Below, one piece after another: positions 49,688-64,000 of a DNA stretch of 64,000 nt. Origin of the DNA: Epiperipatus broadwayi (Eukaryota > Onychophora > Udeonychophora > Euonychophora > Peripatidae); assembly GCA_028023455.1 (NCBI GenBank), contig JAQFVV010006335.1:2712412-2776411 (forward strand). Direction: 5' to 3'. The stretch's first letter is position 1; each line of letters opens with the position of its first letter. The position numbers and the translations under genes were made by a program. The notes beneath the pieces were generated by a model. The model made no database searches. It worked only from the letters and a program-made list of their open reading frames with translations, and was not told the origin of the DNA.

Positions 49688-50014
49688 GTACCAAGATGGA
49701 CTGCTTGTAGTTCAAGGTCAACCCTAGATGCATGACACATTTAACTAGTGCAACATCAATATTTTTATTCAAATAAAAAGTACTTAGGCATGGCTGCCCA
49801 TCTTGAAAATAAATATTTTTTAACTCATTTGGAATTCATAATTGATACTTTAACTAAAATTTCTCTTCTTTCAAATACATTGCAAGCAAAAAATATTGAC
49901 ATAATAAAGGCTGAAATTGTGATAAGATTTAGTAAAGCATTTCAAATGCTTAAAATGAAATGGATAAAAAAAATCCTTGATAAATTAATTATTTCAGAAA
50001 ATTCAAAAATATAA
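49688..50014 (+). pseudogene. hAT-type transposase-like fragment
   Basis: The frame gives VPRWTACSSRSTLDA, two stops at about 49733-49744, then in the same phase HLENKYFLTHLEFIIDTLTK, ISLLSNTLQAKNIDIIKAEI and VIRFSKAFQML. The RWT string followed by a helix with a D-L-S-LS-LQ pattern resembles the core of hAT-family transposases and of the domesticated zinc-finger proteins derived from them. The catalytic and dimerisation regions are not readable. It would have catalysed DNA cut-and-paste but is now broken. The assignment rests on pattern only. Confidence 0.5.
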
Positions 50015-51955
50015 AATTTGTATAAAATCATCGACTTGTCAGGATTTTGTCTGGAAAGACTCTTAAAAAACATTGTTAACAAATTTGAAAAAAAGACTAA
50101 TTTGATAATAAAAATAAATTACAATTTCTCAATTTTTGGAGTCATGTTACTGAAATGATCATTTTCTAATCAGTCTATCCCAAAAGGAATGGATTCCTAC
50201 TCTAACAGAAAAGTATGGTTTAATTTAAGTGACTGAGTTGATAATGCTTGAATAAAAGCAAAGAAAATCAAGAAGCAATATAATTCCAAAAAATTAAAAC
50301 TCTTGTCAAAGAAAATGTAATTCAATATAAATAATACTTACAACTTGTATATTAAGGAAAGTTTGTTTAATGCTTTAAAATAGCTATGTTAGATACACCA
50401 AAATTAGTATGCTGACCTGCTTTTATCTTGGTGAAAGCATATTAATGTTGAAGTATCTAGCATAGATGTCAAACTTACATTTTTAGATTCTCAAATAATA
50501 TTAAATTTTAAGGCACTGCTCTAACCAACTGAATTATTCTGTCAATGCAGGATTATTTTAAAATATTAAACAAATTTTCCAATAAGCAATCTGGAAATAT
50601 CTTAAATAATAGTTTGAATGTTTTATGACAGGTTTTATTCAATATTTTATTCATTAATATTTCAAAACTATTTCTTATAACATAATCTAGTTTTGTGGAT
50701 TTCTGTTATTGTTCTTATTTAAGTGTTAAATGCATGAAATACTAAACATCATTTTTTTATACTTAATATGATCTTTAACACAATGAAATGGGTATTAATT
50801 TATTTGAATTCTACCCCTGGTTTGGATTCAATAAAATTATTTATTTGTTCAGCTATATCAATTATAAATTTTACAATTAACAAATTATTTTATTGGCCGA
50901 GTGAGGTAAAAATCTAAATTTTTAATTATTCAACTCACAAACTCAAGCATCAAAATATATTCATCTTTTAATATTATATTCACTTTAGATTTGTTTGTAA
51001 AAAATATATTAATCATTTGTCAAGTTATGAAAGTGAATGAAAGTTTTTTCAAAATAAATTTTTATTTATAATTACAAAAATATTTGATAGCGACAAATCT
51101 AAAATGAATGTTACTTACCAACCAAAAAGTTTTGCTGATTTCAGTGATTTCTTTCACAATTTTACGTTGTGGAAAAATAAATAATTTTTTCTAAAGTCTT
51201 AACTATTTTTCTAAAATAATTTTATTTTTAGCATATTTTATCAAAATAATTTATAATTTATCAAAAAATACTTTTAAAATGGTCTAAAACATTCGTTTAT
51301 CATTTTCAAAATGAAAGAAAAGAAATTGTAATGCTTTAGTCATTGATAATCCATTTTCTTTGTTGTCAAAAGCTAATAGCCAATCAGAATCAAGAATGGA
51401 TGGCCCTATTCCTTTGTTAGACTTTCAACATCAGTTTTATTGATTTGTTACTTGTAAAATAATTCAAGAGAGGGCTGCATCTTATAGAACATTTTTAACC
51501 TTTAAAAATAACGCAAAATCTTAACAGTAGCATTAAAAATGATGGAATTAGAGGAACTTGAAGTCATCTTGTTTTTAACCGAAACAATCCCTTATAAGGT
51601 TTAATAATAAATTTCTAAGAGTTTTCTTATTATATTTAAGTATTTTAAATCCTGAGATAATATTAGACTTGATTTATTTGTATTCAAAACAAAGTGAGAA
51701 TATGCTAGTCATATAAATATTATTGCATTTGTTTATTCTTCTTTGCTTATTTCACTTATATTAATATTATAATATGACATATTATTAATATACATTTATA
51801 TTGATTCTAGATAAAGCAGAATATATATTTTGGTTTGATTAAGAGATTTATGATATACAGTTTAATTTGGTGATCCCAGATTTGATTTATTATTTATTTG
51901 GTTACTTATTTGATGCTAAAAGTTAAACTGACTCTCTCATGCACACTTTATCTTT
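50015..51955. other. AT-rich non-coding sequence, nothing recognised
   Basis: A box-A-like remnant lies at about 50516-50535 (minus). Nothing coding recognised. Confidence 0.4.
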
Positions 51956-52295
51956 TATTATTGTCATTTATAATATATATGTCAATTTCAATTCTTATCA
52001 TCATTCTGCTCATATATTTTCTGTGACAAAAGATCTTTTGATGAGAGTATATAGTTTCTTTGATAGAGATCATCTTGTTCAAGAAATAGCACTAACTAAA
52101 AATATTTTACTCTCTAATGGTTACAGCGGTGGTAAGAGGAGAATGAATGTGACAAAATTGACATTTCAACTAATTATTAAGTTGTTTTACCTTGGTAAAA
52201 TTAGTAGAATACTATCTAATTTCAATAAAAAAAATACAGTTTTTTATTACAAAAGCTTAGCATTTTCCATAAAACTGATGACTGAGTATATTTAG
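51956..52295 (+). pseudogene. Penelope-like element RT thumb fragment
   Basis: In one frame of about 118 codons, FNSYHHSAHIFSVTKDLLMR, VYSFFDRDHLVQEIALTKNI, LLSNGYSGG and then LFYLGKISRILSNFNKKNTV match the order of the PLE thumb: an HP-type motif, a helix ending in R-Y-S, a glycine-tyrosine turn, then Y-G-S-I-F. The palm with YVDD and the GIY-YIG domain are absent. It appears to come from a different PLE lineage than the copies at 33.1 and 41.1 kb. Confidence 0.65.
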
Positions 52296-52399
52296 AATAC
52301 CAAATCAAGGTGTTTATGAAATTTGATGTTTAATGTGCCCAAAAATCTATGAGGTTGATCAGGACCATTGCATACAGACATGAAGGGCAAGGCAGCAAG

Positions 52400-52870
52400 A
52401 TACCAAAATCATTAATAAAATTTATATGTAAATAGAAATGTTTACATTTTTGAAGCATTTCATTGTTAGAAGTACATTCTGAGTATAAATATTTTATTTA
52501 AAAAATAAGAAAACTACTTCTTTACTTAAACTTATTTGTGACAATTATCTGAGCCTGGAATTTCTAGGCATGAGCTTGAAATATACTACCTATATACTCT
52601 TATCATTATGCTAAACTAAACAGGTTGATGCCATTTTGTTGTGATAATTAATAAAACTTATATGTAAATGTTTGAATCACTTTATTCTGAGAAACATTCT
52701 GATTGAAAATATTTATTAAGTAAATATAAGAGGAATATTTTTACTTAAACTTATTGTGACAATTACAATAGCCTCAAAATATATTTCATATATATTCTAA
52801 CATTGCACAAAACAGAACAGGCCATTGCCATTTTTGTCACTATAATTAATAAAAAAAAATTATGTAAATA
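52400..52870. repeat. Degenerate tandem repeat, units of about 200-240 bp
   Basis: The string attaataaaa followed by tatatgtaaat occurs at about 52410 and 52648, and a variant at about 52848. Between them ttacttaaacttatt and gtgacaatta recur in order. Three diverged units. Confidence 0.5.
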
Positions 52871-53074
52871 AAAATGTTTAGATTTCCCAATCATTATTTA
52901 AATATTGTAATTTATATAAAAAGTAATGTATTATTATTAATAATTTATTTTAAAATAAAACTTATTTTAAAATTATTGCCTCATAATTATAGTAATTATG
53001 CATATGATGAAATTCTATTTACCAATAATATTTTAAAGACATTTAAATGTGTTGTTCACTTTAGTGTTTTCAAT

Positions 53075-53411
<337 letters not shown>

Positions 53412-53846
53412 GTTTCAAAGTTAGATCTTAATTAATTCTCCAAAAAAGTTACATTACATTTTACATAAGCTGATTGTGATGGGTTACAGGAGCAATCATG
53501 CCTATAGTTCATTGACTACAATAATTCTACTTATAAGGAGTTCACTTATTTATTTACAGATGCTTTTGTTGACCATGTTATTCTTGTAGTGATATGATCA
53601 CTGTAGTCTATTAATTAATATGTATTTACAATATTATGTGATTACGTGGAAAGTATCTGGATAATTGAGCAATATCCATTGTTATGTATGTGAAGATGTG
53701 ATTGATTGTGGCTTATTTAAGCCAATGTGCTCTGGTTATAGGTTGAAATGTTTTATGAGTGACTATGCTGCAGTTACAATGTCTAGAGGAGTAATTTTGC
53801 AATCTCATGACCTTAATTGTTGTAGTTTGTTTGTAAAAGTAACTGG
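53412..53846. other. Short non-coding stretch, nothing recognised
   Basis: No supported feature between the two ATT tracts. Confidence 0.4.
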
Positions 53847-55797
<1,951 letters not shown>

Positions 55798-55853
<56 letters not shown>

Positions 55854-55880
55854 ATGATATATATATATATATATATATCA
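55798..55880. repeat. (TA)n microsatellite with interrupted second block
   Basis: About 26 TA units, an aacatg interruption, then about ten more. The strings ataatatgtcatttgtttat before it and attttgtttatataatatgt after it partly resemble each other. Confidence 0.9.
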
Positions 55881-57499
55881 TTTTGTTTATATAATATGTC
55901 ACACTCTAATCACTAGGTTATCTTAATGTAATAATTTTTTATTTATGTTAGAAATGTTTAAAGGAAAGGAAAATGATTTTGATACCATTTAAGTATGATG
56001 CTCACGTAAATTTAAATTTAAAAGTAAAGAGAGAAATGATATAAATATTTAGATTCTTAACAAAATTTTAATTTGTGCTTAATATTAAATCTGAAGAGTG
56101 AGGGGATGGTCATAAAATCCATTATTATGCTGTGAGTGTTGATCTGTTATTAATATAAATATTAAGTATGTTGTTGGCTTGACTGTTTAAAATTGAAATA
56201 ATTCATATATGTTTTGATTCGGGATTTGGTTAGTCTTTGTCATTTATTTAGACTGTAATCAATGTATATGTGGGCATATATAAAGCTATAAATGCTTTTC
56301 ATTACTAATATAAAGTAATCCTACCACCCAATAGATAGGAAATAGCTGTCTCATGATTTATTTACTATGGCAGTGGAAATGACCGAGTTTCACTCCATTT
56401 ATTTTGTTAAAATAGGGAATTATTGATAAAGTTACTGTTTAATTGTAGAAAATGTTTTGCATGCCAATATAAAGAGTAGGTGTCTAGGCAGGAGCTCTTT
56501 ACACAATTCTGGATCTTAGGAAAAGATCTCTCTCTGGCTCAAGCAAATAGTTTAAGTTTGGAGTTGATGTTGATGTTTTTTTAATTTCCCTTACCAAGAC
56601 ACTGCTGTGTGCACGTTATAAATACTGCATGGTGATGTGGGATATGAAGAGAGTTTTCTTATGTGGACAGAATAAAGTGGCCCTTATAGGATAAGGATTC
56701 AGTCAGATGTATATGTATGATGAGGAATGACAAAGATTTTAATTAATAAACTAACCAATCTGTGTTGATTTTTTTTGAATGATGGTAAATTGAGGTCGTC
56801 AAGCTGAGTAGACATACTGACCTAATTAAGATATATACAGTCAAAAATGTAAAGATCTGACAAGCATGAATGTAAAAGTGTGGGTTTTGAATTTAAACCC
56901 ATTTACAAGATCTGTAGGGGATTTTTATGCCGTATCATCCTTCTTCATTAGAAATGTAAAAATTATTGCTTGATAAAATGATTTAAAAATTTAAGATTAT
57001 TTCACATTACTAGTTAAAATAATTGAAACAAATATGTTATTTTGGAATAGTCCAATAGACAATGTTTACAATAAATAAAAAGGGGGGGAAGTAGAAATTT
57101 ATAGGCTTTCTTCTCTTTCAAAATAAGTTTTTTTTAAAGCTAAAAATATATGGAATTCTGATTCCATGTGTGAGCATTTGTATTTATTATTATTATTAAT
57201 TATTTATTTAATAAATGAATGGGTCAAAACAATAAATAAGTCATCCAGAAAATTCGTTAATTTAAACATGTATTCGAACCATAGTCTTTAATAGATTGGA
57301 AGCATATATTTGTGTAACAATATTATATTTAAGTGTGTTTTGAGTTTGTTTTTAATTTTGATCATTATTGTTAATGTAATAAAAGTTTACTATTGTTATA
57401 AGATTATATTGTGTTTTGTGTTTTGATGTTTCAAATATCTCCAGAACCTATACATCCAGCACCTATATTTAAAGTAATATTAGTTCATATTGAAATTTA
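55881..57499. other. AT-rich non-coding sequence, nothing recognised
   Basis: No supported feature. Confidence 0.4.
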
Positions 57500-57860
57500 A
57501 TTATTTATTTTATAATGATACTTTATTTCCAAGATTGATTTGCAGTAATCATTATTATATTGTTTCCATATTCGATTCACATAGTTAATTTTATATTGAT
57601 AATGTATTTTCATGATTGATTTACAGTATTAATTTTATCTTGAATATTTCTATATCCGAGTAATATAATTCATTTTATATAAGTCACTTTTATAAACTTC
57701 ATTTTCATCTAATTATTTTCGTAATTAATTTGCATAATCTGATTTTATGATTTATTTTTACTCTCATAAGTAAATTTTGATTGATTTATCTGATTGAGGT
57801 CCATGATTTACTTCCATATTTTACTCTAGCAAAATATGATAGGTTTAAAATTATTAAAGT
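57500..57860. repeat. Degenerate short-period tandem repeat
   Basis: The motif ttccaagattgatttgcagt (57528) recurs as ttcatgattgatttacagt (57609) and ttcgtaattaatttgcata (57717), each followed by AT-rich filler. Periods of about 80-110 bases. Old and diverged. Confidence 0.4.
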
Positions 57861-59390
57861 TATTAATTAAAAATAGATTAGAAATAATAGAATAAAAATA
57901 ACAGGGAATAGTTGAGTTAAGTTTAACCAATTTAATCCTTTCATTCATTGTAATGCTGTGAATATTGGGAGCAGACATAAAATCCCTTTCCTGCTCTCGG
58001 TGTTTAGAGTGATTACCAATAGTAAATTCATATCAAAATTTAACTTAGCACATTTGGAATCATATTCATTACAATGTAATCGCTTATAAGTGCACCTCTT
58101 GAAAGATCTAGACCTTGAGAAAGAGCACTTCAATTATTAATCTAAGAGCTAGTTTGGAAGTGAAGTAGCATACTATAATAAAATTATTATACTATTATAA
58201 AAATAGGGATCATGAATTGATAGTTGATCGAAAGATATATGTGTGTTAGGGAAATAAGATTAGGGATTCTCAGATTAGAGAACATAACACAGACATTTCG
58301 TGTTATATAATTGTAGCTATTGAAAGTGATAGATGCTGAGAATGAAAAATAAAGTAATGGAAATGGGGAGGATTTATTTGTGATAATTTTGTCTAATGTT
58401 AAATTAAATAATGATTTTATATTATGAACATAGATCATGAGTTCTCTGCATTAATTACTGAGTTATTTCCAGTCAGATATAAATGAGAACTATATATAGT
58501 ATTTTCTGTAGTTACCATTCGAGATCAGATATTTATAATAAAGTTGTGGAAGAAAGTTGTCTCATTATTATGACTTTTATAATAAATTTATCATGAAATA
58601 TTTGCATGACTAATGCTAGGTTTGCAATTAAGACCACATCGATTGAATGGTTTTATCAATATTATTGTTATTAGTATTTTTTGAGAGACAATTTAATCAC
58701 TTTCTCCAGTATCTTCTATAGTCCTAAATATGGCTAATGATGATCTCTGGTGGGCATTACAATTTATAGCTGCAATTTGGCACCCCCGGCATATTTGATC
58801 TTAAAGTTAGTATAAACTCAATTGATTAACTACTTGAAATAAGTGAGAATTATTGAGGTTGAATAAGTGAAAGATTGCACGGAGAAAGTTGAGGTGACAA
58901 TACATATATACTATTTATATATACTTGTGAACTTTAAATAATACATACTTAATGTTAAGCTTTTGAGTAAATGCCAGATTTGAAGTTGAGAAATAAATAA
59001 TTTTATATATTTTTTTTATTATTAAATCTTAATGTCTATTAAACAATTAATATTTGAATTAAGCATGAAATTGTAACAAAAACACAAGGAGATTCATTCT
59101 TTCTTTAGTTATTGAAGAGAAGAAAAGAAAATCATTTCTTTTTAAATAACTTTTTCTTTTATAAAACGTTTGGAATTAAATATTAACTCTTCCAAATTAA
59201 GATAAATCTATGGATTAAAAGATTATAAGGAAAATATTTAAATTTTTTATTAAATCTTAAAAGGAATAGCAATATAAAAGAAAAGAACATCTGTTTAAGT
59301 TTTTGGAAACTACGTTATTTTAAAACTTCATTATTCTTCAGATATATATACTGTATATATTTAAAATAATTATATATATAAAGAATATTA
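57861..59390. other. AT-rich non-coding sequence, nothing recognised
   Basis: Minus-strand open frames at 57945-58133 and 58187-58438 have no recognisable domain. Confidence 0.4.
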
Positions 59391-59450
59391 CATTGTGCAG
59401 TGAGTAGAATACTTATTGTATCATAAAGGTTTCGAAACCAACTTACATGC
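59391..59450 (+). repeat. Possible tRNA-derived SINE remnant
   Basis: A box-A-like tgtgcagtgagtagaatact is followed after about 17 bases by ggtttcgaaacca, a good box B that is itself a palindrome. The arms do not otherwise fold. Confidence 0.35.
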
Positions 59451-60852
<1,402 letters not shown>

Positions 60853-60944
60853 ACAATATTATCTTTTTACATACTTTACTAAATTATTTCCTATTTAGTT
60901 ACATACAATCTGAGTAATTTACTTAGTATTTAAATAGTTTTCCC

Positions 60945-61065
60945 TAGTTTTTTTTTCATATGTCATAACATTGGATGGGACACGATCCCACAACCGTCCA
61001 CATTTACTACTTGCTTGCAAGGCGGCTGCAATGACCTGTCGGTTAACAACGCTTGACTGGTTTTT
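60945..61065 (-). mobile_element. Short tRNA-derived SINE, minus strand
   Basis: The minus strand starts gcgttgttaaccgacaggtc, has gcaagcaagtag and a ggatcgtgtccc-type box B, and ends caatgttatgacatatg plus an A run. Possible imperfect target duplications (gttttccctag against ggtttttccta) flank it. Same family as 38603-38747. Confidence 0.8.
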
Positions 61066-61444
61066 CCTATTTTTAATAATGATATTATCGTTTTTTGTAT
61101 TATCTTTTTATATATTTTACTAAACAAATTTGCAAGGTATTTTGATTTTAATTGCTTCTAAAATTGACTGAATAAATTATGAAACTTTAAAATTTCCTTC
61201 GTTAAAAAAATGTTGCATAATCCCTAATTGTTGAACTATATAGTAAAGTATAATATATATAATAGGAATAAGCATTAAAAGTGAAATATAGTAATATAAT
61301 TATTGAATAAAAACAAAAAAATGTAAATAAGTTTTTTGTCTGAGAAGTTCTGATATAAAATTAATGAATGGATTTTAAAACAAAAAACTTTCTTTTTAAC
61401 AAGAAAGTGTTAATGAGATGTAAGAGTTATATCAACAATAAAAT
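61066..61444. other. AT-rich non-coding sequence, nothing recognised
   Basis: No supported feature. Confidence 0.4.
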
Positions 61445-61550
61445 GCAAGACCAGTCAAGCATTGTTAGCCGAGAGGTCACGGCAGCCAACTTGCAAGCAA
61501 GCAGTTAGTTGCAGACAGTTGTTGCGTGTTCGACTCCCGGCCCAAAAAAT
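61445..61550 (+). mobile_element. Short tRNA-derived SINE, plus strand
   Basis: Starts gcattgttagccgagaggtc, with gcaagcaagcagttagttgc and gtgttcgactcccgg as box B. The usual ccaatgctatgacatatg end is replaced by an A-rich run, so the 3' end is shortened. Confidence 0.85.
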
Positions 61551-61928
61551 AATAAGAGAACTTTTGAAAGAAAAAAATAAAATTTCAAATTAACTAAATA
61601 AATATTTTTGTATTAAAGTATTATTTAATTATTGTTTCAGAAATTAATATTTTTAAAAACATTAATTTGTTTTATTTTAACCTGTAATCTCTGGGTTTAT
61701 TTTATAGAAACATATAAGATATTTCATGAACCCATTAAATAACTAAAGCTATATTTTCAAGTTTTTTGTGTGAAAGCTGTGGGAATAACTGTCTTTTAAT
61801 TTACAAATTTTATTTCATAGAAGAAAAGAGGGGTTCTAAATTTTGTCTTGCATAAATGTGTTTCTTACCCACATGGTGGTACTGAGGTCAACCAAATAGA
61901 CATAGTAATGTCAGAGTTACTAAAGCAT
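61551..61928. other. AT-rich non-coding sequence, nothing recognised
   Basis: No supported feature. Confidence 0.4.
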
Positions 61929-62061
61929 AAAAATGCTTTTGATAATGTCTTGCATTGGTGGTTGAGAGGTCAGTGTGACTGCCTTGCACTTGCAGACAGT
62001 TTCCCAGGTTAAGGGTTTGTGTCCTGGCCAATGCTGTGACACTTAAAAAAATGCTTTTGAT
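61929..62061 (+). mobile_element. Short tRNA-derived SINE with 15-bp target-site duplication
   Basis: The SINE body (about 61950-62046) starts tgcattggtggttgagaggt, carries ggcctt-like and ttgcagacagtt blocks and a gggtttgtgtcctgg box B, and ends ccaatgctgtgacac with an A run. Direct repeats aaaaatgcttttgat lie at 61929-61943 and 62047-62061. It is more diverged than the other family members in the middle. Confidence 0.85.
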
Positions 62062-63525
62062 GAAAAGTTGATCTTATCAGCCAGTTTTTACATTGCATTT
62101 TTTAGAGTTTGTCATACATTTGATTTTGGTAATATTAAAGTATAAGCTAATTTGAAAAAAAGTGATCTAAGGAACTATGAGAGAGTTTATTCAATGTGAT
62201 GAAATACAGTATATTTCAGCATTGTGGAAAACAATTATTTTATCTTTTTTTAAAAAAATCAACATGGAATAAACAGAAGGAAATATTTTTTTGTTAATCC
62301 ACAATACATGAATGATCATTCGTAAATTCACACTCAATTTTTTTATTACTTAAGACATAACAATTCTTCAGTAAAACCTTAGATTTGAAAAGGGTGACTG
62401 CTATTTTTCAAAATATCTGAAATTAAAACAAAAAATATACATATGGTACAACCCTAATAATATTTTATTTTCACCATATAACTATAAAAGTATTCAAATA
62501 ATATATCTTATGACTGATCATCAGTCATAAGATTACTTGCTCCACACAGGCAGATTAACTTAGAGTCTCATAGCAATGACCCGGACCTCATGGTTCTAAT
62601 GTTTATGACATAAAACCTATTAAATAAACACCATCAAGACAGATCTTAACTTACCAAACTCATTAACATCTCTGTTAATATATAATGGTAGAGCAGTTTA
62701 GAGAATGAACTATGTTCCTTGTTTAGAAAATGTTGTCAATATGTTTAACTGTGATACTAATTTGTGGAATGAGATAGTGAACAAGAACATCATACAACTC
62801 AATATTTTGTATTATACTAGCACCAAAATTTATTTTAATAACTAATAAAAGAAAAAATAGATAGATAAATAAATAAATAACAATAATTATTATAAAATTG
62901 CAAATACACAGATTAGCATTTCTTCACATAATCTTCATTTCTTATGAGAGTTTTTCCTGTTTTAATTAGCATTTTTCCTAAGAAATATAGACATGATAAT
63001 AGCATATCCAAATAACTATCCATGATAAAAAACATATCTGACAATTCAATATATTCACTTATGTCACAATGTCCATTATAATTTATAACAGCCAAAATAC
63101 ATTTTATACAAAATAATATAATAAACAAAAAAAATCATATTAACAATGATTATATAATCTCTAATCTAGATATCTTACTACATATTTTGCAATAATATAT
63201 AAACTTACTGATATTTTATGGGCCCTCTACAATTCATTAGACTTTTAGAACAATATTTCTCAACCTTTGGGTTATGACCCAATATTGGAGTGCATTAAAT
63301 TTTTAATGGGTCGCGAATATGCACCAAGAAATAAAAACATAATATCTGATATCAAAAACCTTTTTTAAATTTTAAAAAAATATTAGTATTAATAAAAAAT
63401 TAGGAAGTAATACTACCAAAGCTTTGTGTAGTTTTCTCAAATTCAATTGTAAATTTGAACTTAAATAATCATAATGTTAAATTTTGCGATTATTTTCAAA
63501 ATGTAATTGTTCAAAAAAATGCAAC
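62062..63525. other. AT-rich non-coding sequence with a small palindrome
   Basis: A 29-bp hairpin (14-bp arms, one-base spacer; atcttatgactgat on the left) lies at 62505-62533, and a short (AAAT/GATA) run at about 62855-62882. The minus-strand open frame at 62913-63128 has no recognisable domain. Confidence 0.5.
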
Positions 63526-64000
63526 TGTGATGTGATGTGATGTACTGTAGCTTTTCCTTAAACGAAGTCAAGAATTCCTCAGCAATTATGCCCAGAGAAA
63601 CCTGTTAGCTACTTTATTTTACATTCCCCAATCTATGTTTTCCCATATTCTGTTCCATCCCATTTCCATAACATAATCTTTGTCAACTCTATGGCTATTA
63701 TATTTAAATTCCACTTATCTTTTTCAAACCCAGCATAAAAACCAATAATCCACTTTCAGTATAATCACTTTTTTAATATTTATTCATCCATAACTTCATT
63801 ATATGTGCCCTTTCTGTTTTCAAACATTTATATTCAATTAACAGATGCCTAATATTTTCTATTCCTTCCTTAGATAATTTACAGACTAAATCATCCATAT
63901 TTTTCCATTTACATGTATATTCTCTTATTGCTAAAGATCCTCTTTGAACCTTAAACAATAAATTACTTTCCTTACTATTATCATATATTAACTCACACCT
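63526..64000 (-). mobile_element. Second copy of the antisense LINE, 3' end, cut by window edge
   Basis: From the gatgtgatgtgatgtactg tail inward the sequence follows 23921-24400 closely (cagcaattatgcccagagaa, a ctgttccatccc string, accaataatccactttcagt, ttaacagatgcctaat). On the minus strand, 63773-63958 is open and ends in a C-terminal domain with DDLVCKLSKEGIENIRHLLI, resembling the Cys/His-rich tail of LINE ORF2 proteins, with some Cys replaced. The rest of the element lies beyond the window. Confidence 0.85.

Overview
This is an AT-rich eukaryotic genomic window with almost no protein-coding host sequence. It holds one recognisable host exon, and the rest is intron or intergenic DNA full of decayed retroelements, fold-back repeats and microsatellites. 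The exon encodes the N-terminus, TM1 and TM2 of an orexin/allatotropin-type neuropeptide GPCR and ends at a clean phase-0 splice donor. That receptor family, the very long flanking non-coding sequence, several Penelope-like elements, RTE-type LINEs and very short tRNA-derived SINEs together suggest a lophotrochozoan, most likely a mollusc and plausibly a cephalopod. The species assignment is inference.

Layout. 1-15.1 kb is non-coding with a TIR element (3140-4017), a fold-back element (4024-4196), an inverted repeat (about 5548-6050) and tandem or simple repeats. 15.12-15.67 kb is the receptor exon. 15.67 kb onward is presumably its first intron; no second coding exon was recognised in the remaining 48 kb. 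This part contains a second, larger copy of the TIR element (18698-19870), a poly-C tract that looks like an assembly problem (18059-18370), a tRNA-Gly-derived SINE (20548), an antisense APE-type LINE (23.9-26.9 kb, with a second copy running off the end at 63.5-64.0 kb), an RTE-like reverse transcriptase (32008-33036) and three Penelope-like (PLE) remnants (33.1-33.7 kb minus, 41.1-42.4 kb plus, 51.96-52.3 kb plus). There are also at least four copies of a roughly 90-bp tRNA-derived SINE, some with target-site duplications.

The most interesting signal is a set of hammerhead-ribozyme structures. One at 34050-34106 (minus) has an intact CUGAUGA / stem II / GAAA core, a good stem I and a minimal palindromic stem III (AUGCAU). 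It sits in a roughly 395-bp unit that is partly duplicated in tandem, lies 5' of a PLE GIY-YIG fragment on the same strand, and is mirrored by an inverted ribozyme-less copy about 1 kb away (35091-35410). A sister copy at 46783-46837 keeps stem I, stem II and CUGAUGA but has lost G12, and lies next to a tRNA-like segment. A third hammerhead-like core lies in one arm of a 290-bp fold-back at 37202-37491, and a very decayed one follows the PLE at 42.7 kb. The picture fits ribozyme-bearing PLE pseudo-LTRs or retrozyme-like units spreading in this genome.

All readings were made by eye. Homology statements rest on recognisable motifs, not on searches.
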